DNA of 46,353 nucleotides, taken from a virus. This document shows positions 9,592-18,505 of this stretch, in pieces (within the stretch, counting starts at the first letter, position 1; each line of letters opens with the position of its first letter). Both the position numbers and the translations under genes were made by a program. The stretch is from IMG/VR virus record IMGVR_UViG_3300027754_000159, positions 1-46,353 of that record, one strand, 5' to 3'. The notes below the pieces were generated by a model that saw only the letters and a program-made list of their open reading frames with translations, was not told the origin of the DNA and did not search any database.

Positions 9592-10362
9592 TTAAACCAT
9601 TATAAATTCTGACATTGTTATTACATCAATACCGTTAGCACCAAAAGGTACATTTGGTTTAAAATTAAACCCACCATTATTTAATTTAGGGTTAATTATT
9701 TCTATAGCACTAGTTCTCCAATCTCTATTAAGTGGGTCTTTATAATCACTAATAGTTATTGGTATTGAGGGTGGTGACAACGGTAGATTAATAAACCTTT
9801 GTACTTTACCTGTTTTAGCGTTAAAAAAACTAGCCGTCATATAAACAATTCTATTATTATTATTTTTAATAAAGTATTCATCATTTCTTAACCAATACAA
9901 CCTATTGAGTTGTAGTATTGGTTGTGCAGTACCATTAACGTTCAAATCCTCAGTAAAAATTAGATTACTGGTATCACCACTATTACTGTCATAAAAATAT
10001 AGTCTAAAAAAACTTTTTTTAAACACATTTTTATTTTTAATTATATCTAAATCTGTAATATCAGCCGAATTATATGAAATATTATAAGTTGAAGCGGTTA
10101 AATCCCAAAACCTAAATTGTATCATAAGTCCTTTACCTGAATTAGCTAAATTATTAGAGTAGGTATATCTAGTAGTTTCAGCATCAAATATTGGGTTGAT
10201 GGCTTTCTGTCTTTCAGCAAGTACAATATCTTGGACATCTTCACCATAATCAACAGGTAAAAATTCCATATCAATAGGTATGGATATAGCCTTAGACAAA
10301 CCAACTTGGGTACTTCCGCTTACTCTTTCAAAATTATTTCTTATTTGATACTTTATTAACAT
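9592..10362 (-). CDS. Uncharacterised baseplate-region virion protein (256 aa)
   Basis: The ATG at 10362 overlaps the end of the upstream gene by 7 nt, suggesting translational coupling. The protein has no signal peptide or membrane segment and is Asn/Ile/Tyr-rich with beta-like alternation. The N-terminus 'MLIKYQIRNNFERVSGSTQVGLSKAI' and the acidic stretch 'DYGEDVQDIVLAERQKAI' are the most distinctive parts. No family is recognised. Its place directly after gp6-like and a 610-aa protein is compatible with a wedge component such as a T4 gp8 equivalent, but sequence does not show this. Confidence 0.75.
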   Translation of the reverse strand: MLIKYQIRNNFERVSGSTQVGLSKAISIPIDMEFLPVDYGEDVQDIVLAERQKAINPIFDAETTRYTYSNNLANSGKGLMIQFRFWDLTASTYNISYNSADITDLDIIKNKNVFKKSFFRLYFYDSNSGDTSNLIFTEDLNVNGTAQPILQLNRLYWLRNDEYFIKNNNNRIVYMTASFFNAKTGKVQRFINLPLSPPSIPITISDYKDPLNRDWRTSAIEIINPKLNNGGFNFKPNVPFGANGIDVITMSEFIMV

Positions 10363-12188
10363 TCTTGTGTTAGGTTTATTGCCGATCTTATTCCACTCTG
10401 ATTTATTACAGAAGCTGGGTTAGGTATTTGTGTTCTAACATATAAATTATTACTGAAATAAAAATAATGTGCCCCATTAAGGAATGGGTAATCAACACCA
10501 TTTTTACCTTCTTCAAAATAACCAATAGTTAATAAATCTTTCCAAGCTATCGAACCATCTGCGTATGTAACATAATTTTCTGGTATGTCTATAATAATTT
10601 CATTTGGTCCTGCCGTCTCTATAACACTGGAATATTTTCTAATGTCTAATCTTTTAAAAGGTTTATAGTAGTACCCATTACCATTTGGATCTGTACTAAC
10701 ACCAAATCTGTGTATTATATCAGAAACAGTTTTTTCTTGTAGTTCTTTAGAATTAAATTCTACAAAATCACCAATGTATCTACTACCAAGTGTGGCTTGT
10801 ATGTCACCGTTAACATCTATAGTTTCTGTTCTACCAGAACTTTTTTCTATACTACCAATACCTGTTGGATTATTTAATGAAATATACTCCAATCCGTTTG
10901 AGGTGTCGGTGGTTGTGCGGTTAAAATCCCAATCAGCATTAACATGTGTCCAGTCATATGGGTTTTTACCGGCTCTTTTTGTTGTTGTATAATAAACTTG
11001 TGATAATGTTGCCCCTCTATTATCACGAAGTCTTTCAATATTAATATCTTGGTTGAACTGAAATAACCATGTGCCATTTGCTGTACCTAATCTAACATCG
11101 GATACATCACTATATGTGTTAGTACTAAAAGCACAAGGATATGTTTCATAGATATTTGACGATATAACCTCAAAATTTCTTATATAATATTCTGAAGGTG
11201 TTGCATCTAACCTTCTCCATTTTGGAAATGGTGTTGGGTAGGTAAAATTTGTACCTTTTGTTGTTGATAGTGCGGTTTTAATAATAAATTTTGTTGATCC
11301 GGAACTACCTATAACATTATACACCCTCCACACACCGTTTAATAAATTGGAGTTATCTGTCCTAATATCAACAAAATCGTTAGTTAATAAATTATGTGGT
11401 GATGTTGTGGTTATGGTTGTGTAAATGGTTTCACCAAAAGAAAAAGAACCGACAGTACTACCACTTATATCGGTAGATGTGGCTAAAAAAAATGTTGCTG
11501 AGTTATTAAAATTTATATCATCAAACGATGCGTCTACCATTCTAACAAAATTACCAAAACCAAAAGGTGTTGTTGAACTAGCATCTATTATAGTATCTAG
11601 TGTTAAATCTTTTTTAATGTTGTCATCATCAATACCTGCGTTTCTTACTTTATGTATACCTTGTAAAGAGTTATAATTTATACTACTATAAAGATATATG
11701 TAGTCACCTTCATTAAGGTTATGTGTTTGTACACCAGTTAAAGTTAAATAATCATTATTATTTATCGTTGTTGTATTTAAAGTTTCATATTGTAAACCAC
11801 GATAAGCGTTAGAAGATATTGTTCCACTAGGTGTTCTAGCATTTATTAAATAATTAGAGTCTGAATTATATGGGTATGTAATTTGCATAACCCAATTATT
11901 TGGTGCTACCGGTGGGTTACCATAAAATAAAGGATCCCAATTTGTACTTGTAGCTCCTGAAGATAAAGAATTTGTTGTATAAATATTTAATTTACCACTG
12001 AATCTATATTTTTTAGATTTATTTCTTTCATCATCAAAAACTTGTTGTAAATTAATAATGTCAATAATATCATACTCGGTTAAAGGTTTTGTTTTTTCCT
12101 CTAACTGTATTCTTATATTAGTGTCAGCATTTTCAGCAATTTTATACCTACTACTACCAATTAAATTTGTGATACTATCTGTTATCAT
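10356..12188 (-). CDS. Baseplate-region virion protein with two FCCH-like modules (610 aa)
   Basis: The ATG at 12188 overlaps the gp6-like stop as TAATG. Two internal segments share the pattern 'T..HNL..(G/N)D(Y/F)...' followed by 'L.G...V': residues about 148-180 ('THNLNEGDYIYLYSS') and about 259-290 ('PHNLLTNDFVDI'). Such modules resemble the small beta domain called E1 FCCH, which recurs in phage structural proteins. The rest is Asn/Thr-rich and beta-like. In T4 the gene after gp6 encodes wedge protein gp7; gene order makes a functional analogue possible, but I cannot show homology. Confidence 0.8.
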   Translation of the reverse strand: MITDSITNLIGSSRYKIAENADTNIRIQLEEKTKPLTEYDIIDIINLQQVFDDERNKSKKYRFSGKLNIYTTNSLSSGATSTNWDPLFYGNPPVAPNNWVMQITYPYNSDSNYLINARTPSGTISSNAYRGLQYETLNTTTINNNDYLTLTGVQTHNLNEGDYIYLYSSINYNSLQGIHKVRNAGIDDDNIKKDLTLDTIIDASSTTPFGFGNFVRMVDASFDDINFNNSATFFLATSTDISGSTVGSFSFGETIYTTITTTSPHNLLTNDFVDIRTDNSNLLNGVWRVYNVIGSSGSTKFIIKTALSTTKGTNFTYPTPFPKWRRLDATPSEYYIRNFEVISSNIYETYPCAFSTNTYSDVSDVRLGTANGTWLFQFNQDINIERLRDNRGATLSQVYYTTTKRAGKNPYDWTHVNADWDFNRTTTDTSNGLEYISLNNPTGIGSIEKSSGRTETIDVNGDIQATLGSRYIGDFVEFNSKELQEKTVSDIIHRFGVSTDPNGNGYYYKPFKRLDIRKYSSVIETAGPNEIIIDIPENYVTYADGSIAWKDLLTIGYFEEGKNGVDYPFLNGAHYFYFSNNLYVRTQIPNPASVINQSGIRSAINLTQEC

Positions 12189-14005
12189 TAAGATTTAACC
12201 CTTATTTTAATATCTGTTTGTGGATATTTTATTTCAAACATAGTATCAAACTCTCCAAATAAAGTGTAATCAGCACTTAAATCTATTTGTTTAGTTATTT
12301 GATCTACATAAGGTTGTGATGTCGCATTAGAAGAATAATTACCACCGACTTTATTATATACTTTTATGTCAACCACATTAAGAACACCACCAACGTTGTT
12401 TATGGACTCTACTAATTGAGCTAAATAAATATTTTGACCCATTTGCCATTTATTAATATCAAAATAAGATTTTATAGTGTTAATCGTATTATTCACAATC
12501 TCACCTTGATTGTATGCTTTATCAGTGTATAAATCGATATCAAAAGATATATTAATTATTCTACCGTCTCTAACTAAAACATAATCATTAATCATCCTAT
12601 AATCAGCTAACCAAGTAGCCATATTTTCTTTTAAAGTATTAGTTGAAGAGTTACTTAACTGTCCTTTGGAATCTAAACCTAAAATACTGAATTCAACCTT
12701 ATTTGACCTTTCGGCTATTTGCATTCTATATGGAACACCATATTTACCTGGCATTTTAAATACTTGAGCTAAATAATCTTTTAAAGTTACCGCCCTATTT
12801 TGTGAAGCAAAGTTATATTTTGTCATCCATCGTATTTCATCAATTGACGGTTCATCAGCCCCACCAAATGAAGGTATTGGGTTATTAACTTTTAATGAAT
12901 TTTTTACAAATTGGTTATTTGCTACTACTGGACCATTGACGATTGTTTCTACAATACCAACACTTTTTATAACATTACTACCAATATTTGCTGTTGATCC
13001 ACCACCAACTCTATAATTTATGTATAAAGTAGTGTTTGGTTTAACAACCTCACCTAATGCTGTAGTATTAAAAAAATTAGATATTTGTAATACATATTGG
13101 TTATTTGTATACTGTTGTAATTGTTGTGTATCGGAAAAACCAGAACCAAAAGTTAACTTACAAAACCCAGTATCAGTATATTCTTTTACAAATTTTCTAC
13201 TTATGTTAATCCATTTACCCGGTTTAATACCACTATTATCAGTACTTCTTGATGAATCTTCGACAAAAATTTTATCTTCAGCTAATGAATCAACTTCCCA
13301 CCATCTTAAGTTATTATCCATAAATTCTGAGGATGTTGGGTTATCTATAAAAGTAGTACCATTTTTTGTTATAATTTGATCTATTGAAACTACGTTATTA
13401 TCTGGTAATATAATTTCTAAAAAAGGTATTGAATCATTTGTACCAATTACTTTTTTATATACTTTACTAATACCGTTACTCACAATTTCTCTTTTAACTA
13501 ATGTATAGTTAATGATTTTATTATTAGCGTCAATAACAGGTATTATAAGTCTATTAGGTATTCCACCAGTACTATAAGGTGATGAAAAATCTATATCATC
13601 TAAAGTCTCAAAAGTTTGTCCAGCACCATTAACTTGAGCACCATATTTAATAATTGGTGCGTATCTAATATCAAAAGTGTCACCATAAACTGGGACTGTA
13701 ACTGAAAAATCTACTAAAGTCACGGAAGAACGTTTACCGGGTATTTTTAAACCTAGAGTTCTAGCGATGTTCAATATAGACCTTCTTTCCTGAGCGTAAT
13801 CTATTTGTGTTTCAGTAAACATTCTATCTGTGTGATAGGATAACATATCTGATACCGCGGCGTTTAACTCAATTAACATAGTACCTATTGAGGCATCGTT
13901 AAAATCTTGGTATAATTCTGGGTAGAAGTGTTGTATGTATGTAATAAGTTCACCTTTTACATCTGCGAAATTTCTAGCGAAATAATTAATTTTTTTCTCT
14001 GACAT
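12188..14005 (-). CDS. 6: Baseplate wedge protein, T4 gp6-like / baseplate J family (605 aa)
   Basis: The ATG at 14005 is 6 nt after the gp25-like stop. The N-terminus has the typical gp6/J-family opening 'NYFARNFADVKGELITYI' then 'DFNDASIGTMLIELNAAVSDMLSYHTDR', followed by 'RRSILNIARTLGLK'. The central part 'VTLKDYLAQVFKMPGKYG' and the C-terminal 'VESINNVGGVLNVVDIKV' also match this family, in which two copies per wedge form the inner ring of the contractile-tail baseplate and drive sheath contraction. Length is close to T4 gp6 (660 aa). The neighbouring gp25-like gene gives the usual 25-6 pairing. Identification is confident at family level. Confidence 0.93.
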   Translation of the reverse strand: MSEKKINYFARNFADVKGELITYIQHFYPELYQDFNDASIGTMLIELNAAVSDMLSYHTDRMFTETQIDYAQERRSILNIARTLGLKIPGKRSSVTLVDFSVTVPVYGDTFDIRYAPIIKYGAQVNGAGQTFETLDDIDFSSPYSTGGIPNRLIIPVIDANNKIINYTLVKREIVSNGISKVYKKVIGTNDSIPFLEIILPDNNVVSIDQIITKNGTTFIDNPTSSEFMDNNLRWWEVDSLAEDKIFVEDSSRSTDNSGIKPGKWINISRKFVKEYTDTGFCKLTFGSGFSDTQQLQQYTNNQYVLQISNFFNTTALGEVVKPNTTLYINYRVGGGSTANIGSNVIKSVGIVETIVNGPVVANNQFVKNSLKVNNPIPSFGGADEPSIDEIRWMTKYNFASQNRAVTLKDYLAQVFKMPGKYGVPYRMQIAERSNKVEFSILGLDSKGQLSNSSTNTLKENMATWLADYRMINDYVLVRDGRIINISFDIDLYTDKAYNQGEIVNNTINTIKSYFDINKWQMGQNIYLAQLVESINNVGGVLNVVDIKVYNKVGGNYSSNATSQPYVDQITKQIDLSADYTLFGEFDTMFEIKYPQTDIKIRVKS

Positions 14006-14011
14006 AGTTTT

Positions 14012-14395
14012 TTAAAATTTTAATGTAACAAAATCAGATGATTTAAAAGTACCTGTTGTTACTGTGTAATCTATTTTTACCTCAACAGCGTGGGTGTTAT
14101 CTGTTGAGGGTGTTGATGTTAATTGTGTAACATTTAAGTTTGGTATAAACTTTTTTATAGCCTGATTTATCTCATTTGTAATTGCCGTAGACGTAATCCC
14201 ATCGTTTTGTTCAAAAATATATTGTCTAAGATTAGCCCCAAAATCAGGCATATATAAACGTTCACCTTTGTTTGTTAATAACAAGTGTACTAAATCGGAC
14301 TTTATAGCCTTTTTAGATTCTGAATTCATTTTCAAAAATTTTCCATCTGGATCATCTTGAAAAGGAAATTGTATGTTTATAAATCTTGAGCCCAT
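14012..14395 (-). CDS. 25: Baseplate wedge protein, gp25-like (GPW/gp25 family, 127 aa)
   Basis: Length is nearly that of T4 gp25 (132 aa). The core shows the family pattern: 'KKAIKSDLVHLLLTNKGERLYMPDFGANLRQYIFE' (residues about 28-62, read here in two halves around 'KGERLYMPDFG'), where the E-R-x-x-x-P-x-F-G motif is typical. The C-terminal part is beta-like ('HAVEVKIDYTV'). It joins the baseplate wedge to the first sheath ring. It heads the leftward wedge operon, directly after the TATAAATATC element at 14405 and a terminator, so transcription probably starts here. Confidence 0.95.
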   Translation of the reverse strand: MGSRFINIQFPFQDDPDGKFLKMNSESKKAIKSDLVHLLLTNKGERLYMPDFGANLRQYIFEQNDGITSTAITNEINQAIKKFIPNLNVTQLTSTPSTDNTHAVEVKIDYTVTTGTFKSSDFVTLKF

Positions 14396-14404
14396 TGTTT
14401 TATC

Positions 14405-14414
14405 TATAAATATC
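14405..14414 (-). promoter_or_regulatory. Conserved TATAAATATC element (GATATTTATA on coding strand), copy 1
   Basis: Identical 10-mer found before four leftward genes. Here it ends 9 nt before the gp25-like ATG and lies downstream of a terminator, which favours a promoter core. The coding-strand core TATTTATA is close to, but not the same as, the T4 late box TATAAATA, which is instead read on the + strand. Confidence 0.6.
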
Positions 14415-14469
14415 TGTTGTAGAAATTTACCAACAAAAAATAAAATCTAAAGTGTAAATAATATTACAT

Positions 14470-14494
14470 AAAAAATCCTCTAAGTTTTTAGGGG
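14470..14494 (-). terminator. Intrinsic terminator after the HNH gene
   Basis: Stem CCTCTAA (14477-14483) pairs with TTAGGGG (14488-14494) around a 4-nt loop. In the leftward direction it is followed by A then six T. It lies 13 nt after the HNH stop and closes the replication operon before the gp25-like operon. Confidence 0.7.
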
Positions 14495-14506
14495 GGGTTT
14501 GTTAGA

Positions 14507-15121
14507 TTATTTAGGTAATACTATGTCTACCTCATATTTAGTGTTTAGACCCCATTTAAAATTATTTATGTCATTTATTATCGGGTTATCTATTTTATTA
14601 TTTTCGGTTATCTTATTACATAGATATATAAACATTTCCTGTGGGAAACTATTTTTCATTATATTAACGTGTTTATGTAACCATTGTACATTACCTTTAA
14701 TGTACCCTTTGGTGTTATCTATTCTATCTAGAGATGCTGTATAATCCGAACCATTCCACCTAGTGGGTAAAGTTATGTCAACACCAGATAGAGCACATTT
14801 ATCTTCTTGTTCTAAAAATAACTTATAAACATATTCTTTAGTTAAATTAAAATCTAAATTACGTCTTTTACTGCGTTTAGATATTTTTGAACTTGTTATG
14901 TTATACCATAAACTACTGCTTATATCACCGTTTTTTTTTAATCTGTTTTTACAACCACACGACACTATTAAAGCACGTCTAAGATGGTCACCACTAATAC
15001 TTTTAATTACACCACACTCACATTCGCATACCCATTTTGTATGTTTATGATCATTAGAAAGGTCTTCATGTAAGACTTTTAACTTACCGAAGACCTTATC
15101 TTTCATTTCCACTTTTTTCAT
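14507..15121 (-). CDS. HNH homing-type endonuclease (204 aa)
   Basis: The N-terminal part has the DNA-binding zinc-type pattern 'W.CECECG' (near residue 30) and 'SCGC' (near 54), as in phage HNH/AP2-like homing enzymes. The C-terminal part is an HNH nuclease: 'CALSGVDI', then 'ASLDRIDNTKGYIKGNVQWL', which carries the D-R-I-D and N-x-x-W residues of the beta-beta-alpha metal fold. It is free-standing, immediately downstream of the ribonucleotide reductase gene, a favoured neighbourhood for phage homing enzymes. Its start overlaps no other gene, and an inverted repeat sits just upstream. It is probably a mobile insertion within the replication operon rather than a replication protein. Confidence 0.88.
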   Translation of the reverse strand: MKKVEMKDKVFGKLKVLHEDLSNDHKHTKWVCECECGVIKSISGDHLRRALIVSCGCKNRLKKNGDISSSLWYNITSSKISKRSKRRNLDFNLTKEYVYKLFLEQEDKCALSGVDITLPTRWNGSDYTASLDRIDNTKGYIKGNVQWLHKHVNIMKNSFPQEMFIYLCNKITENNKIDNPIINDINNFKWGLNTKYEVDIVLPK

Positions 15122-15122
15122 A

Positions 15123-15159
15123 TCACATGTATTTACATATAAATATGTTGTACATGTGA
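15123..15159. repeat. Inverted repeat TCACATGTA...TACATGTGA with nested TATAAATATG
   Basis: Perfect 9-bp arms (15123-15131 and 15151-15159) flank a 19-nt loop. Inside lies the near-palindrome CATATAAATATG, a 9/10 match to the TATAAATATC element. It sits directly before the HNH ATG. It may be an operator, an RNA hairpin that delays nuclease expression, or a trace of the insertion; the sequence cannot decide. Confidence 0.75.
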
Positions 15160-15204
15160 AATGATTTAGTTAATTGTATGTTTTTCTGTGTTTTCTTCTC
15201 TAGT

Positions 15205-17070
15205 TTAAAACGAATCCACAGAACACGCTCCCCCGGCACACGCGGCTTCACCACTTAAGTTTGTATTGTCATCCAATTCAATTACTTTAGTTAAATCAAC
15301 ATCTTTTAAACTGTTTAATAAAGATTCGTATTTTTCTTTTGTACAATCTTCAAAAGGTGCTTGTATATAAGATCCACCGTCATAAGGTAATACTGAAAGT
15401 CCGTTATAAAAATCTTTATTATCCCACATCCAAGTACCCACTAAATCCCATTCATTTTCTTTGATTGAAATTGTTGCTGATACGTTATGTGTATTTGAAC
15501 CACCTCTATGTCCAGCTTTAACCCACTCTTGTGAAACTTTTTTAACTCTTTCTAAAAGTTGGAATACCGATTCTGTTCTCATAATAGCTCCTTCTGGTGC
15601 TTTTTGTGGAATAGAAATTACTGCTGTGTCATGTGGTCTAAAATATTCATCCTCAACTAATTCAGGGTGATAAATTGAAAGGTATGTGTAAATAGCTTCG
15701 TTTTTACCAACACGAATTCTACGAACATAATAATCATTGTGCCAAGCGTGAATACCTGAAGAAGTACCTAATACTAAAGAAGAAGTACCTGAAGGTTTAA
15801 CTGTAGATGTTCTTGCTGCTTTGTTAATACCTAATAAACCAGCTACTCTTTCGTTTTCTTCTTTAACTGCTTTAGCCGCTTTCTTCATGTCATAACCTAA
15901 TACAACACCAGACCCAATACCAGTCATTCCTACACCAATTAAGGCATCTTTTTCTGTTGTACGTTTCCATACATCACGAAGATAATGGAAGTCTGTGTAA
16001 CCAGCCTGAAGAGTCCCAATGAACGCTGCTGCTTTAACTCTTTGTTCAAAATCTTCTTGTGATTGAATATCTGAACCATTAACTTCACATAAGTTACAGA
16101 ATTGGTATGGTCTTAACGCGATTTCACAACAAGGGTTAGTTCCCCAATCTTTATCGTTTGATAAGTAAATACCTGGCTCACCAGCCCCACTTAATTCAAT
16201 ACGTTTCCAAAGGTCTAAAAAATAATCTTTTGTAATTTTATGTCTCATTAATACCGCTGAGTTATTGGCTCTACCTCTTTGTGGATTAGTTTCCCACCAG
16301 TTACCTGATTTACAAGAAATCATTTCATCATCGTCAGCTGAAAATAATGAGATTAATGCCGCTCTACGAATACCACCAGCTAATACCGCGTCAGCGATAA
16401 AACAAATAATATCATGAACTTCTATTGGGGATAATTTATCACCGTCCTGTTTGTTATCTAAAACTTTTTTAATGTTATGTAAACAATCCTTCAACGGTTG
16501 AGGTCCTGGTGCTTTACCACCTGAAGTTACTAATCTAGCTCCTTTAGCTCTAATATCAGAAAAATCAAAAACAGGTGTAGAGGCTTTTTCACCGAAATAA
16601 GATTCCATTAGAATTTTAATTGAGTCAGCCCAACCTTCGATTGAATCACTTATTAAGTATCTTCTTGTTCTATTTGAACTTGGTTTTTTAATTTCAGATA
16701 ATTTATCCACATGATGTTTTTGAACTGAATACCCAACACCTGTACCACCTAACAATAAAAACATTGTTTCAGAAAAAGAATCTGTATGGTCAATTGGCAT
16801 GTATGCACAATTATAAACTCTGTTTGGTGAAATTTCGATTGGTTTACCTCCGAACTGTAAACTTCTCATAGAAGGAAGTACTTTCTTATCGTATACCATT
16901 TTATAAACTTCTTCTATTTCCTCTTTCATAAAAGGATATTTTTTTTGGTGCATCTCTTTGTTTCTAGTCACCAATTCTTCCCAAGTCTCTCTTCGATTTA
17001 ATTCGGGGATATATTTTGCGTACTTCATATAGACAGTGATGTCCGAAAGTAATTTACTTGACAGTTCCAT
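15205..17070 (-). CDS. nrdJ: Adenosylcobalamin-dependent (class II) ribonucleotide reductase, NrdJ/RTPR type (621 aa)
   Basis: Makes deoxyribonucleotides for phage DNA synthesis using a coenzyme-B12 radical. The N-terminus 'NRRETWEELVTRNKEMH' and 'VLPSMRSLQFGG' fit monomeric RTPR rather than NrdA. Expected cysteines are present: C88 ('NCAYMPID') and C325 or C328 ('CNLC') as the active-site redox pair, C314 in 'NPCCEIAL' as the thiyl-radical residue, and C611/C616 in the C-terminal 'CAGGAC' as the reducing pair. The radical-site motif is usually NPCGE; here the Gly is Cys. 'VKPSGTSSLVLGTSSGIH' is the conserved barrel loop. At 621 aa it is shorter than the Lactobacillus enzyme (739). No NrdB-like partner is visible. 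The ATG at 17070 follows the helicase stop by 22 nt. Confidence 0.93.
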   Translation of the reverse strand: MELSSKLLSDITVYMKYAKYIPELNRRETWEELVTRNKEMHQKKYPFMKEEIEEVYKMVYDKKVLPSMRSLQFGGKPIEISPNRVYNCAYMPIDHTDSFSETMFLLLGGTGVGYSVQKHHVDKLSEIKKPSSNRTRRYLISDSIEGWADSIKILMESYFGEKASTPVFDFSDIRAKGARLVTSGGKAPGPQPLKDCLHNIKKVLDNKQDGDKLSPIEVHDIICFIADAVLAGGIRRAALISLFSADDDEMISCKSGNWWETNPQRGRANNSAVLMRHKITKDYFLDLWKRIELSGAGEPGIYLSNDKDWGTNPCCEIALRPYQFCNLCEVNGSDIQSQEDFEQRVKAAAFIGTLQAGYTDFHYLRDVWKRTTEKDALIGVGMTGIGSGVVLGYDMKKAAKAVKEENERVAGLLGINKAARTSTVKPSGTSSLVLGTSSGIHAWHNDYYVRRIRVGKNEAIYTYLSIYHPELVEDEYFRPHDTAVISIPQKAPEGAIMRTESVFQLLERVKKVSQEWVKAGHRGGSNTHNVSATISIKENEWDLVGTWMWDNKDFYNGLSVLPYDGGSYIQAPFEDCTKEKYESLLNSLKDVDLTKVIELDDNTNLSGEAACAGGACSVDSF

Positions 17071-17092
17071 ATTTTTATTTTTTAAATTTTAA

Positions 17093-18496
17093 TTATTTTT
17101 TTTGTAACTCTTTTGCTCTTTGTATTCTATCACGAGTGTGATTTTCTCTTTTTTCTTCTTGACCTTTTTCATAACCTAAGAATGTTTGTGAGGTTTCTGT
17201 GTCAATATGTACCTTACCATTATCGAAAGTACAATCTTCAAATATTACCCCATCACGTCCAAAACGTGATTTTAAAACAGCTATAGTAGCTCTTCCAGAT
17301 TCTTTTTGTGGTAAGGTTCTCGCTACAGACATAATAAAATGTCCTATTTGAGCTTTCTTAATGGAACCACCCATTTGGTCACCTGTAACAACATCAGCAC
17401 TAATTGAACTTCTATTTCCTTGAACGGCTGTCCATCCAACTAAACCAAATTCACTTAACATTGATTCAAAACCTCTCATAACATTTCCTTCACCTGACCA
17501 TTCATCACTGTATTGTTTTACTGATTCAACACAGTCAATATAGTCTAAAAGAATTATATCTGGTTTAAATCCTGTAGAAATTTCGTGTCTAACAAACGAT
17601 TTTATTGTTTGCATTGTAACCCCTTCTGATGTAAACTTTCTAATTCTAAGGTCGTTAGTCCTGTTTGAGGTAACTTCTTTATGTTTAGCTAAGACTTCTT
17701 CTTTTCTTTCTGCTAAATCATTTAAATCAATTCCTGACCAACAAGCCAAATGTTTTCTTTTAATAACATCAGGCATATCCTCAAAAACAATTTGTAAAAC
17801 ATTATAACCACTATTATAAGCTGTATTAGCCATCTTAGTTAATATTGTTGTTTTACCAACACCATACGGTGCTAATACAACTCCAAGTTCACCTCGTGAT
17901 AAACCCCCATCGGTTAATTCATCTATACCATTTATTCCTGTTGGAATTGGGTGTCTAAAGTCTTTTTCTAATACTGCTTCAATATTTTCGGTTATTGAAG
18001 TTCCTTCGTCTTTTTCAGAACCTATTGAAAGAGCTTCTCTTAAAATTTCAGCACAAGTTTCGTAGTTATCAAACTCACCATTGTCAACAATTTTAGTAAT
18101 TTTTTCGTTGGCTTTTTTTAGTTCTTGTTGTCTACAAAAATTTAATGCTTTCTTTTGAACAAACTCCCAATCAGGTACGGCCATTTCACGAATTTCTTTT
18201 AACATTTCAAAGACATAATCTTGTGTAACCTTATCTTTAATCTCCATCTTAAAAATAGTTTCCAAAGTGTCCATAGCAGGAATCTTTTCGTATTTCTCAT
18301 AGTAGTCCTTTATTTGGGCTACTATGAGACGAAAATATTCATTTTCAAAGTACTTTGCGTGTACAATGTCTATGATTCTATCTGAAAATTTTTTATTAGC
18401 TGGATGTAAAAGTTGATTGATTAACTCTGTTTGAAACTTGTAACCTAAATACCCTAATGTAACATTTTTACCCATCTTTTTAGTTTGTATACTCAT
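17093..18496 (-). CDS. 41: Replicative DNA helicase, T4 gp41 / DnaB-like (467 aa)
   Basis: Unwinds DNA at the phage fork as a hexamer. The N-terminal ~165 residues are helical, as in the DnaB/gp41 N-domain. The RecA-like ATPase begins at 'GINGIDELTDGGLSRGEL', followed by Walker A 'GVGKTT' (212-217) and Walker B 'DIILLDYID' (313-321). A downstream stretch 'VLKSRFGRDGVIFE' matches the segment holding the arginine finger in DnaB-family helicases. Length is close to T4 gp41 (475). It lies between a duplicated-domain ORF and nrdJ in the replication operon, 9 nt after its upstream neighbour. No separate primase is visible in the window. Confidence 0.92.
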   Translation of the reverse strand: MSIQTKKMGKNVTLGYLGYKFQTELINQLLHPANKKFSDRIIDIVHAKYFENEYFRLIVAQIKDYYEKYEKIPAMDTLETIFKMEIKDKVTQDYVFEMLKEIREMAVPDWEFVQKKALNFCRQQELKKANEKITKIVDNGEFDNYETCAEILREALSIGSEKDEGTSITENIEAVLEKDFRHPIPTGINGIDELTDGGLSRGELGVVLAPYGVGKTTILTKMANTAYNSGYNVLQIVFEDMPDVIKRKHLACWSGIDLNDLAERKEEVLAKHKEVTSNRTNDLRIRKFTSEGVTMQTIKSFVRHEISTGFKPDIILLDYIDCVESVKQYSDEWSGEGNVMRGFESMLSEFGLVGWTAVQGNRSSISADVVTGDQMGGSIKKAQIGHFIMSVARTLPQKESGRATIAVLKSRFGRDGVIFEDCTFDNGKVHIDTETSQTFLGYEKGQEEKRENHTRDRIQRAKELQKK

Positions 18497-18505
18497 AAAT
18501 AGTAA

